Assembly (NCBI GenBank): GCA_015680685.1
Contig: MNCI01010113.1
Span: 1-39,075 of the forward strand
DNA: 39,075 nucleotides
DNA from: Gnetum montanum
Lineage: Eukaryota; Streptophyta; Gnetopsida; Gnetales; Gnetaceae
Direction of reading: 5' to 3'
The translations under genes and the position numbers were made by a program. The notes under the pieces were generated by a model, which made no database searches, was not told where the DNA came from, and saw only the letters and a list, made by a program, of their open reading frames with translations. Positions 1-11,136 of the stretch are shown here, piece by piece; positions within the stretch are counted from its first letter, which is position 1; each line of letters begins with the position of its first letter.

Positions 1-502
1 GGCTAGAACGTGTGATAAGTATGACTTAGTTACGAGCACCCACTGATGTGTACGGCTAGCTAAGGAATCGGCTGCTTATCACACTTAAGCTAAATAGGTG
101 CCTCAGTACGACCACTTCGAGCACTTGCATTACGTGTGGTGATCCCAGTAACGATTAGCGTTTGGTAAGCCACAGTTGCATAGTTCAGGGTGTGTCCGGT
201 AAGTGGGAACGGATGCTGACGTTAGTTAATTTAGACTTAGGACATTAGTTAGAGTTAGCTAGTTTCTCAACCCTTCCTCCTATAGCTTAGGCGATAAAAC
301 TGAAAATACCAAAAAAATCACATACCTCAGACTTGCTTAACCATACACCGTGACACTTACAAGCAAGCCTGGGAAGACAACGAACGATTAACCCCAAGTG
401 TTTCTTGTGGTGTTAAGCCATTTAGTCTGCGGAGTTCGACCAGATCGCGCGTGCACGCTCGTATTCGTATGGTTGAGTGTAGGGGTACCTCGCCACTCAT
501 CA
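1..502 (+). repeat. LTR 3' portion (D-like subfamily), truncated by window edge
   Basis: The sequence from about 90 to 502 aligns by eye along its length with the LTR at 34572-35368. Shared blocks include the stretch around GTGATCCCAGTAACG, the run before the end (GGGGTACCTCGCCACTCATCA, split here as GGGGTACC plus TCGCCACTCATCA) and the terminal CATCA. No tRNA-Asp primer binding site follows position 502, so this is a 3' LTR or a solo LTR rather than a 5' LTR. The U3 and TATA part is not in view. Confidence 0.85.
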
Positions 503-1792
503 ATCATCAAAGCATTGCTTAACTCAACAAGTAGAAAGAAATGAGTAATACTTGGCATGAAGGACCTAGATGTCATATTTTTTCATCACATCATTTAACT
601 GCAAAATGAAACTTCAATTACAAGGTAAGTAGCCCAAATTTGAATGAACCCATATTATGATGAATGATTGACAACCAATGACTTATATACATCATCAAAA
701 AAACAACAACAACAACAAAAACAAAAACAAAACAAAAAAATCAAGTATCAAGTGTCTTAGTTGCATCAACATCATTAGAAGGTGTCATAAATATTTTTTA
801 CAAGCTTTTAAATTTGCATTTTGAGAATTAATAAAAATTTCCACATTGGAGGGTAATAGTGAGGGATTTTAGAAAAATTAGATCCATTGGAGAAAAATCA
901 AAGAGAGAAAAATTAGATATGCTGAAAAGAATTAGATTTAGCGAAAAAATGTCAAATGCACTTGAAAAATCAAATTCGCTAAAGAAACATCAAACTAAAA
1001 AAAAATTTGCTCCCACGAAACCATGATAATTAAAATAAATAAATAATGAAGATATAAACAAAAATATGAAGATATGAAGATATAAATAAATAATTACAAT
1101 GACATTATGACATTATGAAGATTATGACATTATGACATTATGAAGATATAAATAAATAATGAAGATATAAACAAAAATATGAAGATATAAATAAATAATT
1201 ACAATGACATTATTGATGGGAGTCAAGAGGCCAAGGTAATAGAAAAGCATCCAAGTTAAAAATGTTGAAAAAAAAAAGTGGTCTTATGACCACTATTTTA
1301 AAATTTAGTGAACATTGGCTAATTTGGTAAATATTGGCAGTATAAATGCATTGCCAAATAAAGATTATTCATTTATAATATTCATTTATTTTTCAACAAA
1401 TATATGTGAATATCTACAAGTTTAGAGTCCACTAAATAATTCCAAATATTTGCAAACTCAAAACCGGTATTTTGCATTTTAATCTAAACTTGTCGTCTCA
1501 AATAATAACCCTAGCTTAAGGTAAAAGTTATATCCTTTCCTTGCATCTTGGCTTTTTTTATAAGCCACATCAGCCAATTATCTAGAGGAAGGACAACAAG
1601 GTATTGTAGATGTAAAACTTAAATTTTTATCTACCCATATCTACATAGCAGCTTTTTTGCTTTTTAAAGCAAATTCATATTTTAAGCTGTCATTTCATGT
1701 AAAAATCACCCATCAATATATAAATTGGTTAATTTTTTTATTATAATATTATTAAATATCTAATATATATATAAATCGTATTTGAAGTAAGA
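503..1792. other. AT-rich spacer, no gene seen
   Basis: No supported coding sequence. The stretch contains an A-rich run with CAA repeats at about 695-737, an AT-rich repeated block at 1036-1213 and a short perfect hairpin at 1278-1293 (GTGGTC TTAT GACCAC). The remainder is unremarkable low-complexity AT-rich DNA between the LTR end and the LINE insertion. Confidence 0.7.
1036..1213. repeat. AT-rich imperfect tandem repeat
   Basis: A block containing AATAATGAAGATATAAAC, then a second GAAGATAT copy, then ATTACAATGACATTAT occurs twice with an offset of about 113 bp. Between the copies the short unit GACATTATGAA is iterated. It looks like a small non-coding minisatellite. No function can be assigned. 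Confidence 0.7.
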
Positions 1793-1808
1793 ATAATTAC
1801 CAAGCTTT
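1793..1808. repeat. Target-site duplication, left of LINE
   Basis: The 16-mer ATAATTACCAAGCTTT is repeated exactly at 6130-6145, immediately after the LINE. The pair defines the insertion as 1809-6129. Confidence 0.9.
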
Positions 1809-2180
1809 GACATAGGCAAGGATACTGTCGAGGTTCACTCAACTAAACCTCCTTCTTCGGATTCTAAGGTGTTTGACGTGGAAGATATGAGAATCAAGGA
1901 TACTTATGCCACTAAGACTCCTCTTAACCATGAAGGGTCCCCAAAAGATGCTACTAGTGGCTGGGAGCGTGTTACCTGGAAATCTTATGCCTCAGTCACA
2001 CGAGATAACCTTATCTTTAGTGCTTTCCCTAAAGGGCATCGTTCATCGACTAGTGCTAGCCAGTCCATTAACAAAAGAATAAGTGCTCGACATCCTCTAG
2101 TTAACAACTTTGAATCTAGGAATTATTTTAAGGCCTTGGTGGTTGAGAAGGATCCTCCTTCTTCTACACAAACCCAATGA
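1809..2180 (+). pseudogene. LINE ORF1 C-terminal remnant
   Basis: The reading frame is open from the first LINE base to a TGA at 2178-2180, about 123 codons. It lacks the N-terminal RNA-binding part usual for plant L1 ORF1 proteins. The visible piece is hydrophilic and rich in Ser, Thr, Lys and Pro, with no CCHC knuckle that I can see. Its stop codon overlaps the ORF2 start as ATGA (ATG at 2177), a compact ORF1/ORF2 junction. The assignment as ORF1 rests on position and frame rather than on a recognised domain. Confidence 0.65.
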
Positions 2181-5100
2181 AGTGTTGTTCATGGAATGTT
2201 AGGGGCCTCTCAAAACCTCGTAGACGATATATAGTTCAAGATTATATTCGGAGACATTCCTTTAACATTTTTTGTCTTCAAGAAGTTAAAATCCAAAGAT
2301 TCAATCTTCAAATTTGCTGCCAGAGAATTTTTCCCAATAGTTCTTATGTTTCTACTCACCATGAACATGGTAAAGGGGGGGCTATAATTTTTCTCCATAA
2401 TAAGTGGCAGGAGTCTGTTCTTGATCACGGTTGTGATAATTTAGGGCATTGTAGTTGGGTTCGATTATGGTACACTAATGAGATCTTAGGGATTGTCCCC
2501 ATTTATGCTCCTTGTCACTCAACTGATCGGAAGCTCTTGTGGAATTGGCTCAGGCACAACTTACCCAAAGCTAAATGGATTATTGTTAGGGGACTTCAAC
2601 ATGACTGAGCATCCAAAGGATAAATTTGGAGGGCAAAGAGGTGGTTTAGATAACAGGGAGCTTTCTGAGTGGCTCTCGTTTAAATGTCAATTAAAGTTGC
2701 AAGAAGCTAATGAAAACTATTCCTCTTCTAGTACTTCTAACTGGTTTACTTGAAGTAACGCTAGACATGGTGCTTCCTACATCTCTTCTTGGTTGGATCA
2801 GGTTTATCTATCTACCAATCCCCTTATTCATTTTACTTCTACCAACGGTGCCCCTATCCAAGCAAATTATACCTAGGTTTTGTCAGATCATTATCCTATT
2901 CATTGGTCTCTTTCCCACTCTGGGAACTCCTACTCTTCTAACGATCTTTATATTTTTAATACTGCCTTTCTTCATAGTAACTCCCTTTGCTCTCTATTGA
3001 TGCAAATATGAAATTTGCATCCTAAACCCCTTGGTGAAGATGGTTGGATTGATTCATGAACTAATGCTTGTACTTGCCTCCAACGGTTTTCCAAACATGC
3101 GGGTAAATTGGTGGCTTCACAACTAAGTTCTCACAAGTCCAACCTTCATAAGGAAATCTCCTTACTTCAAAATACCATTAATAACAATGAAGCTACTGAG
3201 GCTCACTTTAGTCATTTGAAACTTGCCAAGGAGAACCTACGTATAATGGATCACTAAGAAGTTAGAGGTGCTCACCTCCGTGCTCGTCTCTCTTGGCTCC
3301 GCATGGGTGACCAGGCTACTAATGGCTTTTTTCGTCTCCTCAAAGGGGGGAACCCATCCCATAAAATTCCAGCTATTCAAGTCAAAGATAATATCTTCAC
3401 CTCCAAGGATGACATTTTATAGGCCTTCTTTGAGTTCTACTCTCGAACTTTTCAAAAAAAGGCGATTGACCCCATTGCAGTTAATACTTGCTTAGGAGCT
3501 ATTACTCCTTTTAATTGCTCCATCTTTGGTGATGCTTCTCTTCCTTCCAAACAGGATCTTGGTAATGCTCTTCAACAACTCCACGATGGTAAAGCCCCTG
3601 GTATGGATGGCCTTCCCACAGAATTTTTCAAGAAATTCTAGCCTACTCTTCAAGACATTGTTTATAGTGTGTATAAGGAAGTTCTTAGGGAAGAATCCTT
3701 TGGTAAGAAAATTAATGCTAGTATTATTAAGCTTCTCCCCAAGTCAGGAGATCATATGAGCATAAGTAATTGGCACGCCCTATCACTCTTTTAAATGTTA
3801 TCTATAAAACAGTTGCCAAAGCTATAGCTAATAAACTTAAAACTTTTCTTCCTCATCTTATAAGCAAGGAGCAAACCAATTTTGTTCAAGGCAAGTATAT
3901 TTTAGACAATGTTGTTATTGCTATTGAGGGCTTGCACTGGGCTTCTTCCACTAATCAAAACGTCATTCTTCTTAAGCTTGATTTTGCTAAAGCTTACGAC
4001 ATGCTTGATTGGTCCTTTTTAAAAAGTATAGTCAAACACCATAACTTAGGTAATGTTTTTGAGAGACATATCGATCTTGTTTTGTCAGAGGCCTCTTCAG
4101 TCATTTGCATTAACGGATCCTTCTCTAAGGTCATTGAGCTTCAAAAATCAATTCGACAGGGGTGCCCTTTAGCCCCTTATCTTTTCATATTGGCTGCTAA
4201 TGCTCTTGGAGCTGTTCTTAGATCTCATAATGAATCTATGTGGCTAAGAGGTATCTCTCTTCCACAACAAGAAAAGGATCTTATTTACAGCCAGTTTGCA
4301 GATGATACTTTTATCACTTTGATTAAGGATCATAATAATTTTAACACTACACTGCATAGATATCTACTGTAGAGCCTCAAGAGCTAAGATCAATTAGAAC
4401 AAAACGCAAGCCATCTGATCTAGCTTCTCTCCTAGGCCTCCTTGGACTTATCATTTTGATATCAAGTGGCTATCTCCTACTAATAATTTCACCCTCTTAG
4501 GCATCCCTATTGCTTTATTTGCTACTCCCACTACCATATGGAACAATGTGGTGGAAAAGGTGAAACATAAAGCTTTGAAATGGGCTTCTAAACCCTTATC
4601 TCTTGCAGGTAGATTTATCATAGTAAATCATATTTTGAGCTCCACTCATGTCTATTACTCTTCCTTTATGGCTCCTTCCAAATCTTCCTTTCACTGCATT
4701 AACAACATTCTTAGGAATTTCCTTTGGGGGGATAAGGATGATCACAAAGCTTTTCATCGAGTAGCTTGGGATACTTGCACTTTAAGTAAAGAACACGGGG
4801 GCTTAGGCCTTGCCTCTATTGAGCACCAAAGTATTCTCTTGGCCTCCAAATGGGTGACTCAATGTATTGAAGGAGATGAAGCTTGGAAGATCCTTTTTAG
4901 GCATAACATCTCTTGTCTTGGTATTCACCATAGATGGCAAAATACTCATTGGAGCAATTGGATCATTAGTGAAGGCTCTCAGAAGATCAAAGGTTCTTTC
5001 TGGTTTAAGCAAATTTGGCGGTGTTAGAGCCAACTTAGAGGTTTGTTGCAATGGAAACCTTCCCAAATAAGCTTGCACTCTCTCGACACACTCAATCTGG

Positions 5101-5970
5101 TGGTCCCCTATTTTTAAAAAGAATGTAGGCTGTCTTTATGATGAATTCTCTCATAGAGCCAATCGTTTTGCTGACCACAATCTCCACCATATTAATCAAT
5201 TATATACTGTTAGAAATGATTCTCCTACCCTCTCTTGGACACATGCGAAAGTGAAATGGGGGTTTCAAAGACAAGATATTATCATTTATCAACACATGGA
5301 GCAATTTCTTTTCAACTTTGTTGTGCATAAGTTGCATACTAATACTCCTTGGTATGATGATTGGTTTTGCCCTAACGGTTCCCCTCTTCGCTCTTTACGC
5401 ATCTCTAAAGCCAAATCTTGGTTTCATGCGCAAGTTTTTCAATTCTCCACTCTAAATAGACGTTGGAGTTTACATCTTGAGGACCACCAGTGGAAATCTA
5501 TTTTTCGTCGGATTTGGACTTCCAAGGCCCAACCTAAGCACTGTTTCTTTTTTTGGTCCTTGGTTCATCAAGGTCTTCCCATCGGACATAGGCTTCATTT
5601 CTTAGGAATTGATCATCCTAAATGCCCCATTTGTAAAGCAAATGACTCTTTTCAACATGTCTTTTGGGATTGCTCATTCTCTCAACACATTTGGAAATGG
5701 TGTCAATCTCTCCAAGTCTTCCTTCCTAACCATTCTATTGGTTTTCCTCAATGTATCTTTCAAGATGATTGTGTTAAGCGTCACCTTCAAAAAGTTTGGA
5801 AAATCCTCTTATTTGAAATTATTTTCTTTATTTGGAAATGTCACCTAGATGCTTGGTATCAAAACACAAACTACAATGAATTTGACTACGGTATGAAATG
5901 CTCTATTGCTAGTATTGTTCAACTTCAATGTCGAGAACTAGGCTTTATCAATAATATTACCTTTTTCTAA
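2177..5970 (+). pseudogene. LINE ORF2: endonuclease, reverse transcriptase, zf-RVT (broken)
   Basis: This would make the LINE's endonuclease and reverse transcriptase. The endonuclease begins with CCSWNVRGL, followed by FCLQEVK and GDFN, which are signature motifs of L1 endonucleases. RT motifs follow from about 3770: RPITLLNVIYK, LDFAKAYDMLDW, IRQGCPLAPYLF and the catalytic FADD at 4295-4306. The thumb and connection region follows (WASKPLSLAGR, FLWG). Near 5560-5700 the C-terminal region has CPIC and an HVFWDCSF block typical of zf-RVT. The frame changes near 2580, 3775, 4370 and 5100, with in-frame stops at several sites, some where the family usually has Trp. The catalytic RT residues survive, but no full-length protein can be made. 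Confidence 0.93.
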
Positions 5971-6129
5971 ATAATTTCTCTTTGAATTAGTTGTATTGGT
6001 CTCCTTTTTCAGCTGTCGTCCTAGGGGTGCGATAAGCTTGCAGGGGGGGTCATCTTGCAACATTGGGCTCTGTTAAGGTTTTGGTTTTAATATTTCTTCT
6101 CAACTTGTAGCTCACCTTAACAACCCCCC

Positions 6130-6145
6130 ATAATTACCAAGCTTT
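6130..6145. repeat. Target-site duplication, right of LINE
   Basis: Exact copy of the 16-mer at 1793-1808. It starts 85 bp before the first heat-shock-element-like site of the downstream gene. Confidence 0.9.
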
Positions 6146-6230
6146 TATAATTATTCCCGATACCGAATAGTGTTGCAGAATAGATAAAGTATGCTTATGA
6201 CATAACGCGTTAGGTGATGTTTTTCCTTTT

Positions 6231-6243
6231 TTCCAGAAACATC
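6231..6243 (+). promoter_or_regulatory. Heat-shock-element-like site 1
   Basis: Reads TTC-CA-GAA-AC-ATC: two perfect inverted 5-bp HSE units (TTCnnGAA) and a third unit with one mismatch. It lies 64-76 bp upstream of the TATA box. Heat-shock factors bind such alternating units. The placement fits a heat-inducible gene, which HSA32 is in other plants. Binding itself is inferred. Confidence 0.6.
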
Positions 6244-6264
6244 TAAACATTTGAATTCTGCTTC

Positions 6265-6272
6265 TTCTGGAA
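6265..6272 (+). promoter_or_regulatory. Heat-shock-element-like site 2
   Basis: TTCTGGAA is another TTCnnGAA inverted pair, about 35 bp upstream of the TATA box. A dimer alone is a weak site, but two sites within 45 bp in a proximal promoter strengthen the reading. Confidence 0.5.
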
Positions 6273-6306
6273 TCGCCTGGACACAACGCCCATGCTTTTA
6301 TCCACA

Positions 6307-6312
6307 TATAAA
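6307..6312 (+). promoter_or_regulatory. TATA box of the HSA32-like gene
   Basis: TATAAA lies 105 bp upstream of the chosen ATG, which predicts transcription starting near 6335-6345. This placement rules against the in-frame upstream ATG at 6292, which would lie outside the transcript. Confidence 0.65.
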
Positions 6313-6417
6313 CTAACGAGCCAACAGAAAAGCAGCTCAATCCAAATCCAAATTGCTACTAGTGTTCAACTTAGCATCAAATTGTTACACCTTGATCGAT
6401 TCGATCGAAGTTTTGGA

Positions 6418-9400
6418 ATGGCTCTGCGTTTTCGGCATCGATTCTCCGAGGAAGAAGAAGAAGAAGAAGACGGAGGAGTAAGACCTGACAAACCTCGCTG
6501 TTATGGCGTCACCAACATCAGAGCTCCATCCTTCGCCTCTCACAATCTTGCAATGTTGCAGGTCAGATGTTGTTTTTGCTTTAAAAAAATAAAGGAATTC
6601 CCAACTTAGACATCGAGATCGAAGTTCTTTTGCAAAACTGCTAATGAAATTGATATAGAAAATGAATAATCTTCTCGAAGGTACCATCCATTTTGCTTTT
6701 TTTCCTTTTCGAAATCTATTTCATCATTTCATGGTGGATGATTTAAGTTTTTTTCCAAAATGGAAGCTTTTTGGGGTTTAGGCATGGCTTTTCGCGGTGA
6801 ATTTTGTCGGAATGTGTCTGCCAACTGTCACGTTCCTATGCAATGAGCCTTGATCCTTTTATTTGAAGAAGTATGGTGAATGCCTCTTGGTTTATATTTG
6901 TTTGATTATGTTTTCGGAAACTGAAATTTTACGTACGTTTATCGGATCAGTTTCAGAATTCCTTGAAGTCAAGACTCTTACCTCTAAGTTAATTCTTAAT
7001 TATTATTATTTTTGTTGTTATTTACTTGTTGCCTTCCTTGATAGGAGGTTTTAGAGGGATGTGAGCAGTTTGTGGATGGCTTGACGTTGACAGGAGAAGG
7101 CTTCAGTTTGCTGCCTAAAAATTCAGTGAAAGAAATCACTGATATCGCTCACAGATTCAACATTAGCGTGGGAACCGGCGACTGGTTTGAAGATTTGTCA
7201 TTCAACAGCATCGCGGCGTTTCATAACTATGTTCAGGTATGCAAGGTTTTCTGCCTTGTGATGTATTCCTTGGCACACAGTTGAAATAATATGGTTTTAC
7301 ATTTTGTATCCAGCAACTGACTTTAAAAATCCACACGTTTGAAGTGCATATCTGTTGGATAGCATGGGTAGTGACTTGTGAGCAAATCCTTGCTCGAGAG
7401 ATTTATTTTTCTGTAATGGTAAAACTTTCATGTGTTTTCTCATTTGCAATTATGCGATGCGTGGGTGTTCATTTATATTTTATGATGATTTTAGTTAGAC
7501 GTGCATTTTTGCAAGAGGCTCAGTTGCGATCCTAAGACGAATTTTAAACTGCATGTCATTAGTTTGCGATTCTCAGAATTTTCTTTAGATCCAGGAAACG
7601 TCCTAGAGTGATTATCGAATTGATCGACAAATTCTCGAATTATAGATTATGTATAACAGATTTTAATTGTGCTTTCTTTGGAATCCGCTGGCAGTTAGGC
7701 TCATTAAGGTGGTCTATTTTTAATTTTTTATCATTATAATGCAACCTAAGATGAGTGTTTTACAATACTATATCAAATCATTTATTGGAGACTTAAAATA
7801 TTATCTTTTCATTTATCAAGAAATCAGTTATCAGATATCCGTATAGTATATTCTATGCTTACTGTAGTTGTTGAATGCCATGATGTTAAAATTGAAAAGT
7901 AAACTTCTAATCTGTACATTTTAGTACTCAATTAGGAATAAGAATGGTGTTTTTCTTATCGATATGCTTTCCATTGGTGGTCCTAATATTGAGGTCAAAA
8001 TTTCCATCCTAATTAATTACCCGCTTTTTGTGTATTGTGCTATTATGCATTTCTACATTTTTATCTCCTTGGATTAGGCTTACAAGATGGTAAAATCTCT
8101 TGTAGTGTGACAAAACTGTAGAATGTCTATCATGTCTCAACTTTTTATGGGTACGGTTTTTCTTCCTGTAAATTTTTGGAAAGAAACATATTGTCGTGAT
8201 GTTGATTTCTTTTTAAAAAAACATATAGCAAGGATGTGGGTAACAAGAAATTTATATATTTTTATTTTCATAACCTTCTGGGGTAACTCCACCTTCATTA
8301 CTTTTGTAATTTCAAGATAATGCCTAGGGATTAATTTTTTCCTTCCTGAAGCTGTAGTGACTGTTTATGCATTTGAGGTGTTGCGTTCTCTAATCTTCAG
8401 TAAGCTCTTGTCTTTAATATTTTTTCTTATTAGCTTGCATTTGTGTATATTTTGAAAAAGTTGACCCTACTTTCTAGTTTGTACCTTTTGCTTGTAGGCA
8501 TGTAAGGACCTGGGGTTTGATAGTATAGACATAAATACAAAGCTACTCAAGGTTCCTGAGCAAACAATACTGCAGCTTATAAGGATCATAAAGAATGCAG
8601 AATTGAAAGCCAAACCTCAATTAGGCATTTGGTTCGAAAGATCTGCTATTCCAAGCAAGGAGAACAGATCATTTGGTGCATATGTTGTTCCAACTCCTAG
8701 TCAACCAGGTAATCTGTTGTGTGATATATGACAGATGACTTATTTTGTATTTTATTTAGGCTCATAAATTGTGGCAATACTATTAGACATATAGTTCACT
8801 AGAAAAACTTTTCCTCATTTCTTTCTAAAGAATTCTAATGCATTTTGGTTATTATTGAGATGCGGTACGGAATTTATGTCAGTTACAAAACAACCCACTT
8901 TGAGATGTAAATAGTGGGCCTCTGCACCATGATGCTTTATTAGATTTCTACATCATTCCAAATTTTGATTTGCTTTCAAAGTTCAATCGTTGTATTGCTT
9001 GTAAAGGATAACATGTCTTTTTGCAAGCATCAGAGACAAATAATGAATAGTGTACCGTTTTTTATCAACAGGATTGTTTTTGCTTGCTGTCCACTGTCAT
9101 TCCTCATTTCAAACTTTGACAATGAATTACAATCAGAAGACCTGCAGTATTTCCAACGGAAAAAAAATTATCAAGTACAAATAGGATTTTGCATATTTAC
9201 TAGATTAACTTTAAGACTTTTTAGTTTCTTTCTTTATAGCCAGCCTTTTTAGTTTGCACAGTGAGAGGGAAGATCTTTAACTTAATGCCGGTTACTTTGT
9301 CTTTGAGGCATGATGTGGGTTTCTATTGTGATTTACTTAGATTTTTGGTTCCTTGTTATTGGACAAACGTGTCAGCCTTTAGGATTTCAGAAGTCTCTCA

Positions 9401-10057
9401 TATTGTTGCTATGAAGTTATCTGCTTTGATGTTCTAAACTAGTTCAAGGACTTTCCACAGCTTTTGCAGGTGTTAACAGAATACTGGTTAAGGAGTACTG
9501 AAATCTGAAATAATTCTGATTTAACGACTTAGATTTGTTTTCAATTCAGGTTTGATAGAAGATGTTGACTTACTTATTCGAAGAGCAGAAAGGTGTCTAG
9601 AGGCTGGAGCTGATATGATTTTAATTGATGCGGATGGCTTGTCTGATCATGCTGAGGCTTTGCGCACTGACGCAATTGCAAAAATCATTGGAAGATTGGG
9701 ACTTCAGAAAACCATGTTTCATGCTGACTGTCCTGAAACCTTCAATTGGTTTGTCAGGGCTTATGGAGCAAGAGTGAGTGGCCCATCTTTTCTTTGGCAA
9801 GAAACAAATCTGTTTTAAGTAAAGCAATCATTGTGTTAACCTTCTAATTAGTATCCAAGCATGGGTTTGTAGCAGGAACATTCTGTCCATAGTGAACCGT
9901 TCTTTTTCAATAACTTGGCAAACGATGTTCGCAAATGCAGGTTAATCTTTTTGTAGACCATTCTCATGTAAATAAGCTGGAATGCACAAGAAGTGGAGCG
10001 CTTGGATTTGATCCGATGTCCCTGTTTCAACGGAAGTTCTCATCAGTCATGTTTTAA
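6418..10057 (+). CDS. HSA32: HSA32-like protein (phosphosulfolactate synthase-related), five exons
   Basis: Exons 6418-6561, 7045-7236, 8498-8708, 9550-9773 and 9941-10057 join in phase at GT-AG introns (483, 1261, 841 and 167 bp) to encode 295 residues, close to the usual length for plant HSA32. The family shares a TIM-barrel fold with archaeal phosphosulfolactate synthase (ComA). Plant members are heat-induced and needed for long-term acquired thermotolerance together with HSP101; enzyme activity in plants is not established. Recognisable blocks are KPRCYGVTNIRAP near residue 30, QFVDGL and SVGTGDWFED in exon 2, CKDLGFDSIDIN in exon 3, RRAERCLEAGADMILIDADG in exon 4 and VNLFVDHSHVNKLEC in exon 5. 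An acidic run of seven Glu follows residue 10. The start is chosen because it lies 105 bp after the TATA box. Upstream heat-shock-element-like sites support heat regulation. No stop or frameshift breaks any exon. I read this as a functional gene; the exact splice sites are my prediction. Confidence 0.9.
7237..8497 (+). other. Intron 2 of the HSA32-like gene
   Basis: 1261 bp between donor AG|GTATGC and acceptor TTGTAG|GCA. It is T-rich as plant introns are. I see no inserted element, inverted repeat or RNA gene in it. Short ORFs here have no recognisable similarity. Confidence 0.75.
8709..9549 (+). other. Intron 3 of the HSA32-like gene
   Basis: 841 bp from donor CAG|GTAATC to acceptor TTCAG|GT. 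It is a phase-1 intron that splits a Gly codon. No element or repeat is recognised in it. Confidence 0.75.
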
Positions 10058-10785
10058 ATCCATATTTCAAACCTTAGCATGATGCAAGAATGCAGAGTGT
10101 ATTTGGCAATTTTCATTTTCCATTATCATTATGGATAGATGTCATGTTCTTGCAGATGATGATAATTATTGTAGATTAAGGTTAGGATGATGATGATGAT
10201 TGTTGATAGATTTTAAGGTTATCCCAGCATCTAATTCTTATGTTTCAAGCTCTGAGTATTGCTATCAGGATGGATCTTAATTGCTTAGGTATTATGTATT
10301 TAGTGAAATCCCGGCTCCTTTTCCTTGTGAACATGGTTTGTCTTCTTAATAATATTTAACGGGTTTCATTTTCACCAGTTCCAAAAGAATACAAAAGGAA
10401 ATAAAAATGAGTTAGGGCTTTGTTTATGTATTTTGAGGTTTTTGTATGGGCATATGAAGCTATAAGTAAGCTGAGGTTTTAAGTTTTTCATTTACTATGT
10501 TTCACGTTTGAAGTTGTAGGCCGAGATTTGAACGTGTCAGGCCTTTTCAGTCAGGAGCATGAATTTCAGAGTTTTTGCCATGTTCACATACATGTCAATA
10601 CAATCGGTAAATCATTAAAATTGAACACCCACTCAGAACTTGTGCCAAAATTTGTTAATGGAAAAATTTAGCAATTTGCATGTAATGTGTTTAATAAATT
10701 GAGATTAAACTATTCTTTCTTGGAGAATATCATTATGTTTTAACATAAGTTTGTGCGAACAAAACAGAGTTGGTTACCTGAGTTT
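10058..10785 (+). other. 3' flank and likely 3' UTR of the HSA32-like gene
   Basis: No coding sequence is seen. A GATGAT microsatellite lies near 10187-10200. Possible polyadenylation signals include AATAAA within GGAAATAAAAATG near 10400 and a second near 10692. I cannot say which is used. Confidence 0.5.
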
Positions 10786-10801
10786 TCTTTCTTCATTAGT
10801 T
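10786..10801. repeat. Target-site duplication, left of 335-bp retroposon
   Basis: TCTTTCTTCATTAGTT, repeated exactly at 11137-11152. Confidence 0.9.
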
Positions 10802-11136
10802 TTTTTTTTTAATAGAAAATTTCGGGATAATATTAACAAAAATAGTTATAGAAAACAGACAGAGACATCAGGAGGGTAGACCCCCACGGCACCAGATGCA
10901 TCAAAAACTGGGGTGCTGGCTCAACCCACACCAAAACCATCGGTGTGCCTGACATTTAGAGCACACTCAAGCCGGATCCATGAACCAACGAAAAACAGGT
11001 CCCCTGGACCAACCGAGCTAAACAATTAAAAAAACACAAACTTTTTTCATTGGCTCAAAACCTTGGCCCCGGATGCAGACACGAGAAAAGACAAAAAGAA
11101 AACGATGTCACCCCCCTTCCCTAAGGTGCCGGGGCA
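10802..11136 (-). mobile_element. Short retroposon (SINE or 5'-truncated LINE) with poly(A)
   Basis: A 335-bp insertion lies between perfect 16-bp duplications. On the minus strand it ends in a run of A (poly-T at 10802-10810 on the plus strand), the mark of target-primed reverse transcription. Its base composition is clearly more GC-rich than the flanks. On the minus strand the block TAGCTCGGTTGGTCC (11020-11006) resembles a tRNA A box, and GGTTCATGGATCC (10986-10974) loosely resembles a B box, at roughly tRNA-like spacing. That favours a tRNA-derived SINE, but the boxes sit mid-element, so the 3' end of a LINE is the alternative. No coding sequence is seen. Confidence 0.85.

Larger units (their letters stand above)
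1809..6129 (+). mobile_element. L1-type LINE, 5'-truncated, decayed
   Basis: A 4.3-kb plus-strand insertion bounded by perfect 16-bp duplications. In order it carries the end of ORF1, then ORF2 with apurinic-like endonuclease, reverse transcriptase and a C-terminal zinc-finger region of the zf-RVT kind. This order is that of plant L1-clade LINEs. The ORF1 frame is open back to the first inserted base, so the 5' truncation fell inside ORF1, as incomplete target-primed reverse transcription would produce. The 3' end is unusual: it stops in ACAACCCCCC with no poly(A). Several stops and frameshifts make it non-functional. Confidence 0.93.

Noticed and set aside
1278-1293. Hairpin GTGGTC-TTAT-GACCAC as a terminator or MITE end
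   Set aside because: Too short, with no partner inverted repeat or target duplication found nearby.
6292-6417. In-frame upstream ATG that would lengthen the HSA32-like protein by 42 residues
   Set aside because: It lies 5' of the TATA box at 6307, so it should not be in the mRNA, and the added residues do not resemble the family.
6385-6687. 100-codon minus-strand ORF
   Set aside because: It is the antisense shadow of exon 1 and the Glu repeat of the HSA32-like gene.
7072-7284. ORF running past the exon 2 donor site
   Set aside because: Only the part to 7236 is coding. The rest reads into intron 2, and exon 3 continues the family sequence.
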